A stretch of 55,559 nt of DNA from Microseira wollei NIES-4236 (GCF_020521235.1 NZ_BLAY01000053.1:1-55559); one strand, 5' to 3'. Shown: positions 1-8,399, numbered from the stretch's first letter. Notes: generated from the letters alone by a model not told the origin. Program-made: numbers and translations.

Positions 1-126
1 ATGGGCATCCTGCGGGTCCGCTCACCCCACAAGAGATCAATTTTGCTTGTGGGATGGGCATCCTGCGGGTCCGCTCACCCCACAAGAGATCAATTTTGCT
101 TGTGGGATGGGCATCCTGCGGGTCCG
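1..126. repeat. 53-bp tandem repeat, GATGGGCATC family
   Basis: Units start at 1, 54 and 107 with an exact 53-bp period. Each carries ATGGGCATCCTGCGGGTCCG followed by a CACCCCACAAG segment. The array probably continues left of the window. The last unit forms the 3' end of the methyltransferase reading frame. A related 55-bp array closes the window at 55332-55559. Confidence 0.9.
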
Positions 127-1409
127 GACATTTTAGGTGCAAGATCTGAGTTTGACAAACCCAGTTTCTGCGTCTGTTCTGCCCAATATTTACTGGCCCC
201 GACAGGGTTAAAATTAATCAATTGGGTGTTTCCCAGTTGCAGCTGTTTTGTTGGCTTTAGCGGAATAATATCTAAAGCGGCAATAACTTGCTGAGCGATC
301 GCACCTGCCAATAAAGGCGGTACGGCATTGCCAACTTGCCGGAAACCGTGCCATTTGGTTGTATGAAAGCGGAACCAGTCTGGAAACGAGTGCAATCGGG
401 CTGCTTCGCGCACGGAAATCACCCTGGGTCGGGTAGGATGGATCGGACGAGGGGAAGTGTAGCGACCGCGTTCCGCGCCTGTCCCCGCACGCAAGGTGTG
501 ACAGAGTCCGTCCCAGTCGAGGCGTCGCAGGTGACTGATGGAATCTAGCTGACCTGGGGGTAAATCCTGAAAGCGCTCAATACAGGTATCTTTGTGTTTA
601 GTGCGACGGGAACTGGTCAAAAGTTGGGAATTCCAGAGTCGCGGTTCGGAAAAATCGGTTTGATCGCCGTCTTGACCTCGCATTTGCCGCCCATAGCGCG
701 TCGCCGATGCTTCGCTTGCTCTTATAGTCGCCTCACTCAGCAATACCTCGTCAGTTTTCCACAGTTCGGGAAAGTCATCTAAATCTGGCAGGTCAGCGAT
801 CGCATCCTTTACGGTTACCTTACTTCCATCGCGAGGTTTTGGATACGATAAGGGCAACTCCCCAGCGCGAGATCCCAATAAAAACAACCGCCGCCGCTGC
901 TGCGGCACGCCAAAATCTGCGGCGTTTAAACATTTAACGGGTTGTGTAATGCGATACTCATTGTTTTCAAATTCCTGAATTAACCGTTCTAGCAATTGGG
1001 TGTATTTCTTAGAAATCATTCCCGGTACGTTCTCCATCACAAAATACCGAGGTTTTAATTCGCACACCAAACGACAAAAATGAAACACCAACTCGTTGCG
1101 ATCGTCATCGACACAATTCTTGCCCATGATCGAAAACCCTTGACAGGGTGGCCCACCGATGATTAGATCGATTTCAGATTTTCTCTGCTCCTCTTGCCGC
1201 AAAAGAGCTTGCCAAATCATCTCGCCGCGTAGGGTAGTAATATCGGTAGCTAAAACAAGGGTTTGGGGGAAATTATAGGCATAGGCGGCGGCGTGGATCG
1301 GATCGCGTTCAACTGCCACCAGTACATCGAAACCAGCTTGTTCTATCCCCAGGGAAAACCCACCCGCACCCGCAAATAAATCGATGGCAATCGGACGACG
1401 ACAATCCAT
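90..1409 (-). CDS. DNA (cytosine-5)-methyltransferase, apparently solitary
   Basis: A 439-residue type II C5-cytosine methyltransferase, which methylates cytosine within a DNA recognition site using S-adenosylmethionine. The family motifs are in the usual order: SAM-binding DLFAGAGGFSLG (residues 10-21), catalytic GGPPCQGFS with Cys89, ENVPG (126-130), QQRRRLFLLG (170-179), a variable target-recognition region (about 210-320) and GNAVPP (360-365). The start is an ATG at 1409, with a short TTTTAG-type repeat directly upstream. No restriction endonuclease is visible on the lpxB side; only 89 bases lie on the other side. The last residues (MSGPAGCPSHKQN) are encoded by the GATGGGCATC repeat, so the natural C-terminus has been replaced or extended. 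Solitary C5 enzymes recognising CGATCG, the core of HIP1, are known in cyanobacteria (M.Ssp6803I type). Membership of that group is inference. Confidence 0.93.
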   Translation of the reverse strand: MDCRRPIAIDLFAGAGGFSLGIEQAGFDVLVAVERDPIHAAAYAYNFPQTLVLATDITTLRGEMIWQALLRQEEQRKSEIDLIIGGPPCQGFSIMGKNCVDDDRNELVFHFCRLVCELKPRYFVMENVPGMISKKYTQLLERLIQEFENNEYRITQPVKCLNAADFGVPQQRRRLFLLGSRAGELPLSYPKPRDGSKVTVKDAIADLPDLDDFPELWKTDEVLLSEATIRASEASATRYGRQMRGQDGDQTDFSEPRLWNSQLLTSSRRTKHKDTCIERFQDLPPGQLDSISHLRRLDWDGLCHTLRAGTGAERGRYTSPRPIHPTRPRVISVREAARLHSFPDWFRFHTTKWHGFRQVGNAVPPLLAGAIAQQVIAALDIIPLKPTKQLQLGNTQLINFNPVGASKYWAEQTQKLGLSNSDLAPKMSGPAGCPSHKQN

Positions 1410-1410
1410 T

Positions 1411-1475
1411 TTAGATTTTAGATTTTAGATTTTAGATTTTAGATTGCAGATTTTAGATTGCAGATTTTAGATTAA
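1411..1475. repeat. short tandem repeat TTTTAGA/ATTGCAG type
   Basis: Repeated AGATTTT/AGATTGC units fill the spacer between the methyltransferase start and lpxB. The same type recurs at 3655-3690, 4280-4310, 5365-5390 and 43350-43460. No promoter can be picked out within it. Confidence 0.8.
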
Positions 1476-1490
1476 AATCTATTTTGTGAT

Positions 1491-2816
1491 TTAAAATCTA
1501 CAATCTAAAATTGCCAGAATTTCTTTAGCAGCGCGATCGCACGCGCCTACTTCTCCCAAAGCTTGCCGCATTTGGCTATAGTCTGCAAGGGTTTTTTGGC
1601 GCTGGGTTGGTTCTAGCAGGTGCAACGCTTCCCGGACAATATTTTCTGGGGTAGCTTGTTCTTGCAGCAACTCTGGCACAATCGACTTCATCTCGACTAA
1701 GTTGGGGGGCGACATAAAGGGAATAGAAAATTTTAGCACCTTGCGGGCGATCCAAGCAGTAAGCGGGTTGACGCGGTAAATTACGACTTGCGGCACGTCT
1801 AGCAGCGCTAATTCTAAATTAACCGTGCCCGATTTAGCGATCGCTAGGTCAGCAGATGCAAGTACTTCTTTAGTTTTATCCGCTACCAAGGTAGCGCGGA
1901 GGCCATAATTTTGAATTGCTTGTGCGATGGGTTGTCGGTAGCTTTCTAAAGAGAGGGGAATCCAAAAATAAACTTGGGGTAATTTTGCTTGGATAATTTT
2001 AGCCGCCTGGAACATTACCGGGAGGACGTATTTTAATTCTTGGCGTCGGGAGGCGGGGATGAGAGCGATCGCTATTTGCTCTGACTTTATACCCAATGCT
2101 GCACGGGCTGTTTCTCGGTTGGGAAATGCCTGCATCCGGTCTACAATTGGATGACCCACCCAAGTAACTTTTGCCCCGTTTTTTTGGAAATATCGCGCTT
2201 CTTCGGGAAATATAGCCAATACAAGATCCGTACCGTTGACGATGCGCGCCGTATTTTGCGGACTGAGGGACCAAACCCACTCTTGGGGTGTAATAAAATA
2301 TACAATCGGGACTTGCGGTGCGACTTGGCGGAGATAGCTGCTAATGACTAAATTTGGTCCCATATAGTCAATTAGCACGACGAGATCCGGGGGGTATTGT
2401 TGCAGGTATTGTTTAGCGCGACGCTGGATTTGAAGGGTAGGAAAAATATAAGCGAGAGACTCGAATAAACCGATGGAACCGATGCTGGTAGTATTGCCCA
2501 GAATAGTAGCACCAGCAGCAGCCATGCGCCAGCCACCCAACGCGACAATATCTAATTGCAAATTAGAAATACTAGCTAGTCGCTGCAACGCCTCGATCAA
2601 CAACGCCCCTTGAAGATCGCCTGATACCTCCCCGGTACTGATGAAAATTCGCCGGGGTGTGGGTGTGCAGGTGGGCAGAGGGGCAGGTGGGCAGGTGGGC
2701 AGAGGGGCAGGTGGGCAGGTGGGCAGAGGGGAATTTGAATCTATATTCTCACTTGCTCCAGAGTTCACCAGCTGCTCTGCTCCAGAGCTCACCTGCTCAC
2801 CAGCTCCAGAGCTCAC
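1491..2816 (-). CDS. lpxB: lipid-A-disaccharide synthase (LpxB)
   Basis: GT19-family enzyme that joins UDP-2,3-diacylglucosamine to lipid X, giving the disaccharide of lipid A; a peripheral inner-membrane enzyme. The conserved core starts at RRIFISTGEVSGDLQGALL (residue 55 onward) and runs through GGWRMAAAG, FITPQEWVWS, VGHPIVDR, LIPASRRQELK and AIAKSGTVNLELAL to the C-terminus. LpxB normally begins right at the RIFIST strand. Here about 54 extra residues precede it, rich in P-L-P-T-C-P-P-A repeats, and there is no ATG between 2816 and the core. Translation must use a GTG such as the one at 2816, whose GTGA overlaps the lpxA stop and suggests coupling. The extension is encoded by a repeat element that also occurs in lpxC. 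Last gene of the omp85-lpxC-fabZ-lpxA-lpxB series. Confidence 0.95.
   Translation of the reverse strand: MSSGAGEQVSSGAEQLVNSGASENIDSNSPLPTCPPAPLPTCPPAPLPTCTPTPRRIFISTGEVSGDLQGALLIEALQRLASISNLQLDIVALGGWRMAAAGATILGNTTSIGSIGLFESLAYIFPTLQIQRRAKQYLQQYPPDLVVLIDYMGPNLVISSYLRQVAPQVPIVYFITPQEWVWSLSPQNTARIVNGTDLVLAIFPEEARYFQKNGAKVTWVGHPIVDRMQAFPNRETARAALGIKSEQIAIALIPASRRQELKYVLPVMFQAAKIIQAKLPQVYFWIPLSLESYRQPIAQAIQNYGLRATLVADKTKEVLASADLAIAKSGTVNLELALLDVPQVVIYRVNPLTAWIARKVLKFSIPFMSPPNLVEMKSIVPELLQEQATPENIVREALHLLEPTQRQKTLADYSQMRQALGEVGACDRAAKEILAILDCRF
2655..2815. repeat. GGGCAGGTGGGCAG repeat inside the lpxA/lpxB junction
   Basis: On the plus strand about seven copies of a GGGCAGGTG/GGGCAGAG heptad-type repeat are followed by GAATTTGAATCTATATTCTC and then CAGAGCTCACC/CAGAGTTCACC units. 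It encodes the unusual LpxB N-terminus and the last residues of LpxA. The GATTCAAAT/ATTTGAATC core recurs in inverted orientation in lpxC at about 4961-4980. Confidence 0.85.
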
Positions 2817-3640
2817 TCTTCACCTCTCTCGCCCAAACGGCGTCCTGGAATTAACCCTCGGCGTCCTTTGGTTTGGGAGAGTTGCAGGAAGTGATGTAAA
2901 TGCTGCAATTGTTCGCTAGGTGGTAGCAGTTCTAACTGTTCTAAAGCTTGATTGAAAGTTAGTCCAGATCTATATAAAATGCGGAAAGCTTTTTTGAGGG
3001 TTTGAAAAACTTGCCCTTGGTCTAATTCAGTAATTCCAGCGCGTTTGAGTCCGACTTGATTGAGGGATCGCACCCGCGATGGATTTCCTTCTACTAGCAT
3101 ATAGGGCGGCACATCGCGGTCGATGCGACTCATCCCGCCTACCATTGCCAAACGCCCAATGCGCACAAATTGATGAATTCCTAATACTCCGCCGATCACA
3201 GCTTTAGACTCGATGTAGACATGTCCGGCTAAAGCCACAGAATTAGTAATAATAACAGAATCTTCAATTGTACAGTTGTGGGCGACGTGGGAGTAGGCCA
3301 TCAACAGATTATTATTGCCAATTAAAGTTGCTTCTGGTTCGCGGGTGGCGCGGTTAATGGTAACGTATTCGCGAATTTTATTGCCGTTGCCGATAATCAC
3401 TCGCGTTGGAGAACCATCGTACTTTAGATCTTGGGGTTCTAAACCAATAGCTGCACCGGGGAAAATTTGATTGCATTCGCCTATTTCCGTATCCCCATCT
3501 ATCACCACGTGAGCGCCGATCGCCGTTCCCGCACCAACTTTTACTTTCTCTCCAATCACCGCGTATGCACCCACTTGCACCGTCGGGTGTAATTCTGCCC
3601 CAGGATGAATAACAGCGGTTGGATGAATGAGCGTTTTCAA
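2813..3640 (-). CDS. lpxA: acyl-ACP--UDP-N-acetylglucosamine O-acyltransferase (LpxA)
   Basis: First enzyme of lipid A synthesis; it transfers a 3-hydroxyacyl chain from ACP to the 3-OH of UDP-GlcNAc. The protein has 275 residues, close to the family norm. The N-terminal two thirds is a left-handed beta-helix of hexapeptide repeats (IHPTAVIHPGAELHPTVQVG and onward). The catalytic region is YSHVAHNCTI and the cofactor/substrate segment GGMSRIDRDVPPYMLVEG is present. The C-terminal helical part holds TFNQALEQL. The last ten or so residues (GRRLGERGEE) run into the repeat that also forms the LpxB N-terminus. The TGA stop overlaps the lpxB GTG by four bases. The start is an ATG at 3640. Confidence 0.97.
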   Translation of the reverse strand: MKTLIHPTAVIHPGAELHPTVQVGAYAVIGEKVKVGAGTAIGAHVVIDGDTEIGECNQIFPGAAIGLEPQDLKYDGSPTRVIIGNGNKIREYVTINRATREPEATLIGNNNLLMAYSHVAHNCTIEDSVIITNSVALAGHVYIESKAVIGGVLGIHQFVRIGRLAMVGGMSRIDRDVPPYMLVEGNPSRVRSLNQVGLKRAGITELDQGQVFQTLKKAFRILYRSGLTFNQALEQLELLPPSEQLQHLHHFLQLSQTKGRRGLIPGRRLGERGEE

Positions 3641-3654
3641 GGGTCTTACTCCAA

Positions 3655-3690
3655 AAAATTTTAGATTTTAGATTTTAGATTTTAGATTTA
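3655..3690. repeat. short tandem TTTTAGA repeat upstream of lpxA
   Basis: Units of TTTTAGA lie within the 130-bp spacer between lpxA and fabZ. The rest of the spacer (3691-3770) contains CCATTACCAATTACC and AAAATCC repeats and no recognisable gene. Confidence 0.7.
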
Positions 3691-3770
3691 TATGGGTAGT
3701 GGGTATTAGTTGGTTGTTTGAGATTTTTTCCATTACCAATTACCATCCAAAATCCAAAATCCAAAATTGT

Positions 3771-4271
3771 TTAGTCTACGAGGGAAAACATCATTTCTGC
3801 TTCGGCGGCTAATTGACCATCTACTTCAGCTTTGCCCTGCATTTTACCGAAACGACGTTGCTTGACCCACAGCAGTTCCACTGTCATTACTAATTGGTCG
3901 CCGGGAACGACGGGACGCCGGAATCGGGTTTTATCAATTCCAGCAAACATAAATAAACCTTCTGGCATATCGGGCATCTGCTTCATGATGATGCCGCCGA
4001 CTTGCGCCATTGCTTCTACAATTAAAACACCCGGCATAATCGGACGACCGGGAAAATGCCCTTGAAAAAATGGTTCGTTGACGGTGACGTTTTTAATCCC
4101 AACTGCGCGCTTTCCTTGCGTGTAATCGATAATTCGATCTACTAATAAAAAGGGATAGCGGTGGGGCAGGAGTTGTTGAATTTCTTCGATTGTGAGGACG
4201 GTTTTAGTAGCTGGTGCTTCAGCCGCAGGTGCAGGAGACTCAGGAGCGTTCGTGTCAGTCAGAGTAGACAT
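3771..4271 (-). CDS. fabZ: 3-hydroxyacyl-ACP dehydratase (FabZ)
   Basis: Hot-dog-fold dehydratase of type II fatty acid synthesis. It removes water from 3-hydroxyacyl-ACP, so it competes with LpxA and LpxC for the same acyl pool, which fits its place between lpxC and lpxA. Diagnostic segments are [14 protein letters not shown], the catalytic histidine in [14 protein letters not shown], and the catalytic glutamate in [12 protein letters not shown]. The ATG at 4271 ([12 protein letters not shown]) is preferred over the upstream TTG at 4280. The first 25 residues are an Ala/Pro/Glu-rich tail outside the conserved fold; otherwise the length is normal. Confidence 0.96.
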   Translation of the reverse strand: MSTLTDTNAPESPAPAAEAPATKTVLTIEEIQQLLPHRYPFLLVDRIIDYTQGKRAVGIKNVTVNEPFFQGHFPGRPIMPGVLIVEAMAQVGGIIMKQMPDMPEGLFMFAGIDKTRFRRPVVPGDQLVMTVELLWVKQRRFGKMQGKAEVDGQLAAEAEMMFSLVD

Positions 4272-4338
4272 GATTGGCAATTTTAGATTTTAGATTTGGG
4301 ATTTTAGATTTTAACAGGGAAGAGGGTAGTAGGTAGTT

Positions 4339-4443
4339 CAGGACTTACGCGCAAGTTCCCGGTTTCTCAGAAAAATCCTTGGCAAAGAAAACCAGAGGTC
4401 AACGAATAAACCGGGTTTGTGGCCTCGTCGTGGGTAAGTCCTG
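4339..4443. mobile_element. MITE copy A (TIR CAGGACTTACGC), 5-bp target duplication
   Basis: Ends read CAGGACTTACGC at the left and GTAAGTCCTG at the right (inverted). The element is flanked by TAGTT on both sides (4334-4338 and 4444-4448). The interior has GGTTTCTCAGAAAAATCCTT and ACCGGGTTT segments shared with copy B at 44928-45030. It is too short to code for a transposase. Confidence 0.85.
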
Positions 4444-4485
4444 TAGTTGTTTGATATTTTTCCATTACCAATTACCAATTACCAA

Positions 4486-5355
4486 TTACCAATTACCATC
4501 TAAAATTCGTCGGGCGAGTTGGATATGCAAGTTGTGGCTTGCTTTGTAAGCTAAGAAGTGAGCAACGGGAAAACTTCCCAACAAGCTCAAGTCGCCTACT
4601 AAGTCTAAGATTTTATGACGCACTGGCTCATTTGCAAATCTTAAGGGAGGATTAATCCAGCCATCTGCGCCGCAAACGAGGGCGTTGTCTAAACTGCCAC
4701 CTTTGATTAAACCTTTGGCGCGTAACTCGTCGATTTGGTGGAGTAAGCCAAAGGTGCGGGCGGGCGCGATCGCTTCAGAAAAACTTTCGCAGCTTGGTGA
4801 CCAACTATACCACTGATTGCCAATCGCGGGTAGGTCGAAGTCGATTCCGTAGCTAAAGCGCAGTTCTGGTGAGGGTATTGCCGCTACGAACGCATCGCCT
4901 TGATGTACCCAGATTGGCTGTTGCAGGGGAGCAGGGGAGCAGGTGTGCAGGGGAGCAGGTGAGAATATAGATTCAAATGCCCCTCCACCCACCTGCTCCT
5001 CTGCTAATTTTGCTGCGGCGATCGCTTCACACCACATTCTTGCCGAGCCATCGAGTAACGGCAATTCCTCGCCATCGATCTCGATGCGGGCGTTGTCTAC
5101 ACCCATTGCAGCTAAGGCGGCTAGCAGGTGTTCTACGGTGCGGACAGAAATTTTACCCTGACCTAGCTGGGTAGACAAAATCGTCTGACTGACAGCCTCC
5201 AAACGCGCAGGAATAACAGGTTCTCCCGGCAAATCCACCCGCACAAAATAACGACCTTCCCCAGGGGATGCCGGTAGGACTCGCACTTTAGTAACAACGC
5301 CGCAGTGGAGTCCGACCCCCGATAATTCAAACATAGATGCGATAGTGCTGACCAT
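4486..5355 (-). CDS. lpxC: UDP-3-O-acyl-N-acetylglucosamine deacetylase (LpxC)
   Basis: Zinc amidase that commits UDP-3-O-acyl-GlcNAc to lipid A. It has the zinc-binding [16 protein letters not shown] segment with its catalytic glutamate and the HKILDLVGD motif (HKxxDxxGD) near the C-terminus. Substrate-loop segments [11 protein letters not shown] and [22 protein letters not shown] are also present. The start is taken at the ATG at 5355; a TTG lies two codons upstream. Between IAAAKLAEE and [10 protein letters not shown] an extra Pro/Cys-rich stretch of about 25 residues ([13 protein letters not shown]) interrupts the region joining the two LpxC domains. It is encoded by the same repeat family as the LpxB N-terminus, in the opposite orientation. 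The zinc motifs are intact, so activity is likely retained. Confidence 0.95.
   Translation of the reverse strand: MVSTIASMFELSGVGLHCGVVTKVRVLPASPGEGRYFVRVDLPGEPVIPARLEAVSQTILSTQLGQGKISVRTVEHLLAALAAMGVDNARIEIDGEELPLLDGSARMWCEAIAAAKLAEEQVGGGAFESIFSPAPLHTCSPAPLQQPIWVHQGDAFVAAIPSPELRFSYGIDFDLPAIGNQWYSWSPSCESFSEAIAPARTFGLLHQIDELRAKGLIKGGSLDNALVCGADGWINPPLRFANEPVRHKILDLVGDLSLLGSFPVAHFLAYKASHNLHIQLARRILDGNW
4921..4996. repeat. in-frame repeat insertion within lpxC
   Basis: GGGGAGCAGGGGAGCAGGTG is followed by GTGAGAATATAGATTCAAAT and then a CCACCCACCTGCTCC segment. This matches the lpxA/lpxB junction element in inverted orientation. The length added to lpxC keeps the reading frame open. Confidence 0.85.
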
Positions 5356-5574
5356 AGACAATTGCAGATTTAAGATTTCAGATTTCAGATTTCTGGAATT
5401 TACTGCCAGTGCGCCACAATATTACCTATCATCTTGCTTCTTCTTCCTTCTTCTTCCTCTTCTTCCTTCGCGCCCTTCGCGCCTTCGCGGTTCAATAAAA
5501 GTAAAATTGCAGATTTAAAATCCCAGATTTTCTCCTATTAAATCTGAAATCTAAAATCTGCAATTCTTAAATTC

Positions 5575-8046
5575 CTAAAAGCGTTCCCCGATGCCGAAGT
5601 GAAAGCGACCGTCCCCGTCATCGTTTATACCGTAATCCAGCCTAATCGGCCCTAGGGGTGATTGAATGCGGACGCCTAGACCGTAGCCGAAGCCAGTACC
5701 CGGTTTGCGCCGAATTCCGGCAGGATTGCCCGGTACGGCGCTATCGGTGCCGAGATCGGAACCAAAATCGACGAATAAAGCGCCGCCGAGAAAGTTAAAA
5801 ATCGGGAAGCGATATTCTGCGGTAGCTTGGACGTAACTGCGACCGCTGCCTAAATCTCCTTCATCGTAGCCCCGCACCGAGTTCGCACCACCCAACGAGA
5901 ATGCTTCATAAGGCGGTAGGTCAAACAAAACGGTTCCCGCTTGCAGGTTAAAAGCTAGTGCTTGCGGCCCTCTGGCGAAGCCGGTAAATCTTACAGGGAC
6001 GTAGTAACTATAGCTACCGCGCAGCCTGGTAAGGAAAATGCTGCCCAGACCAATCGGGATCGATTGATCGACACCAACTCGGAATAAGGAACCGCTAGTG
6101 GGGCGCTGGCGGTCGTTGCGGACATCGCGCACGAGGCCAAATTGTACGGTGACTAGGTCGTCGCTGCCTTCACCGCTGAAGCTTAAATCGTTGCCGAGTT
6201 CATCTTCTGGACTAATGTCGCCATCGCGATCGCGTATGGAAACCCGTTGATACTGCAACCCTAAAGATGCTTGCCAGTCTGGCACGATAAAGGGATTTCT
6301 CGCCAAAGGACGGTTGAAGGTAACGCCGCCACCTAGCCGCACTATGCGCGGGCGATCGCCGTTTTCCAGTTCGACTTCTCTCTCGCCCCCATCAAAAATC
6401 AACGAGATCGAACGCCGTCTAAAGAAGTTTACCGTGTAAGAAGTCCTGTAAGGATCGCCGCCGATCCAAGGATCTGTGAAGCGCAAGTCAAACAACAATT
6501 CCCGTTGCCCCAACTGCACTTCTGCGCCTAATTTTTGGTTATTGCCGCCCACATTTTGCTGTTGATAGCTGACCGAACCAAACAACCCGCTGGCGGAACT
6601 AAATCCAGCCCCCGCCGCAATCGAACCGCTGCTTCTTTCTTTGACGTTAATTGTCACAACGGCTCTGCGGGGGTCTTGTCCTGGACTGAGGGACACCTGT
6701 ACGTCTTCAAACAAACCCAGTCCAAACACGCGCCGCAAATCGCTTTGGATGCGATCGCGGTTAAATACTTGCCCCGGTTTGAGTTCCATTTCCCGCAAAA
6801 TAATATACTGGCGGGTGCGGCCTCGGATCGGTCTACCTTGGGCATCTTGTGCATCCCCTTCTTTGTTGAGGAAGCGGACTTGAATATCTTCCACCACCCC
6901 TTCTGCAACCACCAAGGTGACGGTGCCATCGGGAGAGACGCGGGAGTCAACTACCTGAGCTAATACAAAACCCCGCTCTTGATACCACTGGTTTAACCGC
7001 TTGATCGCTGCTTGCAAGTCGCGGAAGTTGAGGATTCTACCGTACTGAGGACTGAAAATTTCGTTAATGACACTTTGGGTGACAGCTTGAGTTCCCTCGG
7101 TTTTTACCCCTTTCAGCACCGGGTTTTGCTCGACGATAAACGTAATTCTCACACCCAATGGTGTATCTTCTGGCACAACGCGCACGTTGGTGAAAAAGCC
7201 GGTGGCAAAAATAGCGTTGATATCTTGTTGCAATTGCGATCGCGTAGTAGTGCGTCCCGGTTGGGTGCGAATCGCATCGTAAACTACGTTTTGCAAGTCG
7301 CCTTCTGCACCGCTGACAACCACTTCTGCCACCAATACGCGGGGTTCGTCGGGAGCGGGGGAAGGCTGGGCATTTGATGGCGCTTCTGGCGTCCCAGGCG
7401 TTCTCTGGGGAATATTCAGTTCGATATTTGGAGAAGACGGCGGGGGGTTTAACTCGAGCTGAATTTGATTGGGCGTTTCTTGGGTAGGAGTTGGCGTTCC
7501 TTGGGGTGGAGTTCCCGGAGTCCCAGGCGTTTCCGGTTCTACTTGGGGAGTTGGTGGCGGTGTGGGTGCGCTCTCGGGGGCGAAAGTATCCGTTGGTGCA
7601 TCCGTAGGCGATGGCGTTGCAGGTGCTTGCGCCAGCAGTTCTGGGGTGCGAATTGGTAAAAGCTCCCCTGCTCCCCTGCTCAAGAGATCCTCTGCGGTAT
7701 GAGGCAGAGATGCTAAAGATGGAAACACTTCTGCCGCCGCCTTGGGTTGAAGATCTGCCAGCAGCGCCAGGGAATCCCTCATTGGGGTTTCTACAGATGT
7801 TGCTGCTGTCGCCGTCCCCTTGTTGATTTCATTTTTGGCAACAGGTTTGAGCAGCGACGCTGAGGCGTTAGAATCGTCCTCCTTGCTGTTGTTGCCTTTT
7901 TTCTCGTCTCTAGTTCGCCCTCTGCTTTTAACATCAGCAGCAATATCTGGCGAGGAGGCATCAGCGGTTTGTGCTTTCGCTGGTAATAAGTTACTAAAAG
8001 CGGTTGAGGCAGCCACCGCTGCCAGCAAAACTGGTGATAAGCGCAT
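5575..8046 (-). CDS. Omp85/BamA-family outer-membrane assembly protein
   Basis: Outer-membrane beta-barrel of the Omp85 family, which inserts barrel proteins into the outer membrane. The preferred ATG at 8046 gives MRLSPVLLAAVAASTAF...PAKAQ, a clear Sec signal peptide; an upstream in-frame ATG (8151) would bury it. In order: signal peptide, a long low-complexity Pro/Thr/Glu linker (about residues 150-255), POTRA domains (VLVAEVVVSGAEG; FFTNVRVVPEDTPLGV; NPVLKGVKTEGTQAV; GLGLFEDVQVSLSPGQDPRR), and a 16-strand-type barrel with LGGANSVRGYDEGDLG (the VRGY/F loop) ending in HFGIGERF with the terminal Phe signal. The linker includes LLSRGAGELLP from an AGCAGGGGAGC repeat like those in lpxB and lpxC. 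It sits upstream of lpxC and downstream of purC. Confidence 0.95.
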   Translation of the reverse strand: MRLSPVLLAAVAASTAFSNLLPAKAQTADASSPDIAADVKSRGRTRDEKKGNNSKEDDSNASASLLKPVAKNEINKGTATAATSVETPMRDSLALLADLQPKAAAEVFPSLASLPHTAEDLLSRGAGELLPIRTPELLAQAPATPSPTDAPTDTFAPESAPTPPPTPQVEPETPGTPGTPPQGTPTPTQETPNQIQLELNPPPSSPNIELNIPQRTPGTPEAPSNAQPSPAPDEPRVLVAEVVVSGAEGDLQNVVYDAIRTQPGRTTTRSQLQQDINAIFATGFFTNVRVVPEDTPLGVRITFIVEQNPVLKGVKTEGTQAVTQSVINEIFSPQYGRILNFRDLQAAIKRLNQWYQERGFVLAQVVDSRVSPDGTVTLVVAEGVVEDIQVRFLNKEGDAQDAQGRPIRGRTRQYIILREMELKPGQVFNRDRIQSDLRRVFGLGLFEDVQVSLSPGQDPRRAVVTINVKERSSGSIAAGAGFSSASGLFGSVSYQQQNVGGNNQKLGAEVQLGQRELLFDLRFTDPWIGGDPYRTSYTVNFFRRRSISLIFDGGEREVELENGDRPRIVRLGGGVTFNRPLARNPFIVPDWQASLGLQYQRVSIRDRDGDISPEDELGNDLSFSGEGSDDLVTVQFGLVRDVRNDRQRPTSGSLFRVGVDQSIPIGLGSIFLTRLRGSYSYYVPVRFTGFARGPQALAFNLQAGTVLFDLPPYEAFSLGGANSVRGYDEGDLGSGRSYVQATAEYRFPIFNFLGGALFVDFGSDLGTDSAVPGNPAGIRRKPGTGFGYGLGVRIQSPLGPIRLDYGINDDGDGRFHFGIGERF
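7655..7690. repeat. AGCAGGGGAGC repeat in the Omp85 linker
   Basis: Plus-strand CTCCCCTGCTCCCCTGCTC (reverse AGCAGGGGAGCAGGGGAGC) resembles the left part of the lpxC insertion. It lies in a Pro-rich linker where extra sequence should be tolerated. It is short, so common origin is tentative. Confidence 0.55.
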
Positions 8047-8159
8047 TTTGTTCACTTTGTCAAACACTTCCACACACCAAAGGAACGCGAGCAAGCAATT
8101 CCCTGTTAGCTTCTGGGATTTTCGCACAAGCGCTAGCTCAAAAGCATACATCGGTTAGC

Positions 8160-8399
8160 GGACACTGACGCGGTCACCGACAAGATTGTTGCTTCCCCGT
8201 TCGTAGTGACTAAGAAGACGCGGGGAAAGGGAGACGCAAAGACGCGGAGAGTGGGAGAGGGGTCGAGTTGTGCAGAAACCAGACTCATTCCCCGCGTCGG
8301 GATTGTCCCCGTCTCCGGTGCGTCCCCGTCTCCGGTGCGTCCTCTTCCGCGTCGGGAGCGTCCCCGTCTCCGGTGCGTCCGCTTCGGGACCAAGCGCTA
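8160..8399. repeat. GC-rich spacer with GTCCCCGTCTCCGGTGC repeats
   Basis: This spacer between purC and the Omp85 gene holds three copies of TCCCCGTCTCCGGTGCGTCC and several GACGCGGGG/CCCCGCGTC segments. The part with GGGTCGAGTTGTGCAGAAAC and ATTCCCCGCGTC recurs, inverted, inside the PEP-synthase-like gene near 49015-49060. No convincing gene is seen, and reading frames here are repeat-derived. Confidence 0.8.

Noticed and set aside
2641-2919. Glycine-rich protein on the plus strand opposite lpxB
   Set aside because: It is the other-strand reading of the GGGCAGGTG repeat and overlaps conserved lpxB/lpxA codons.
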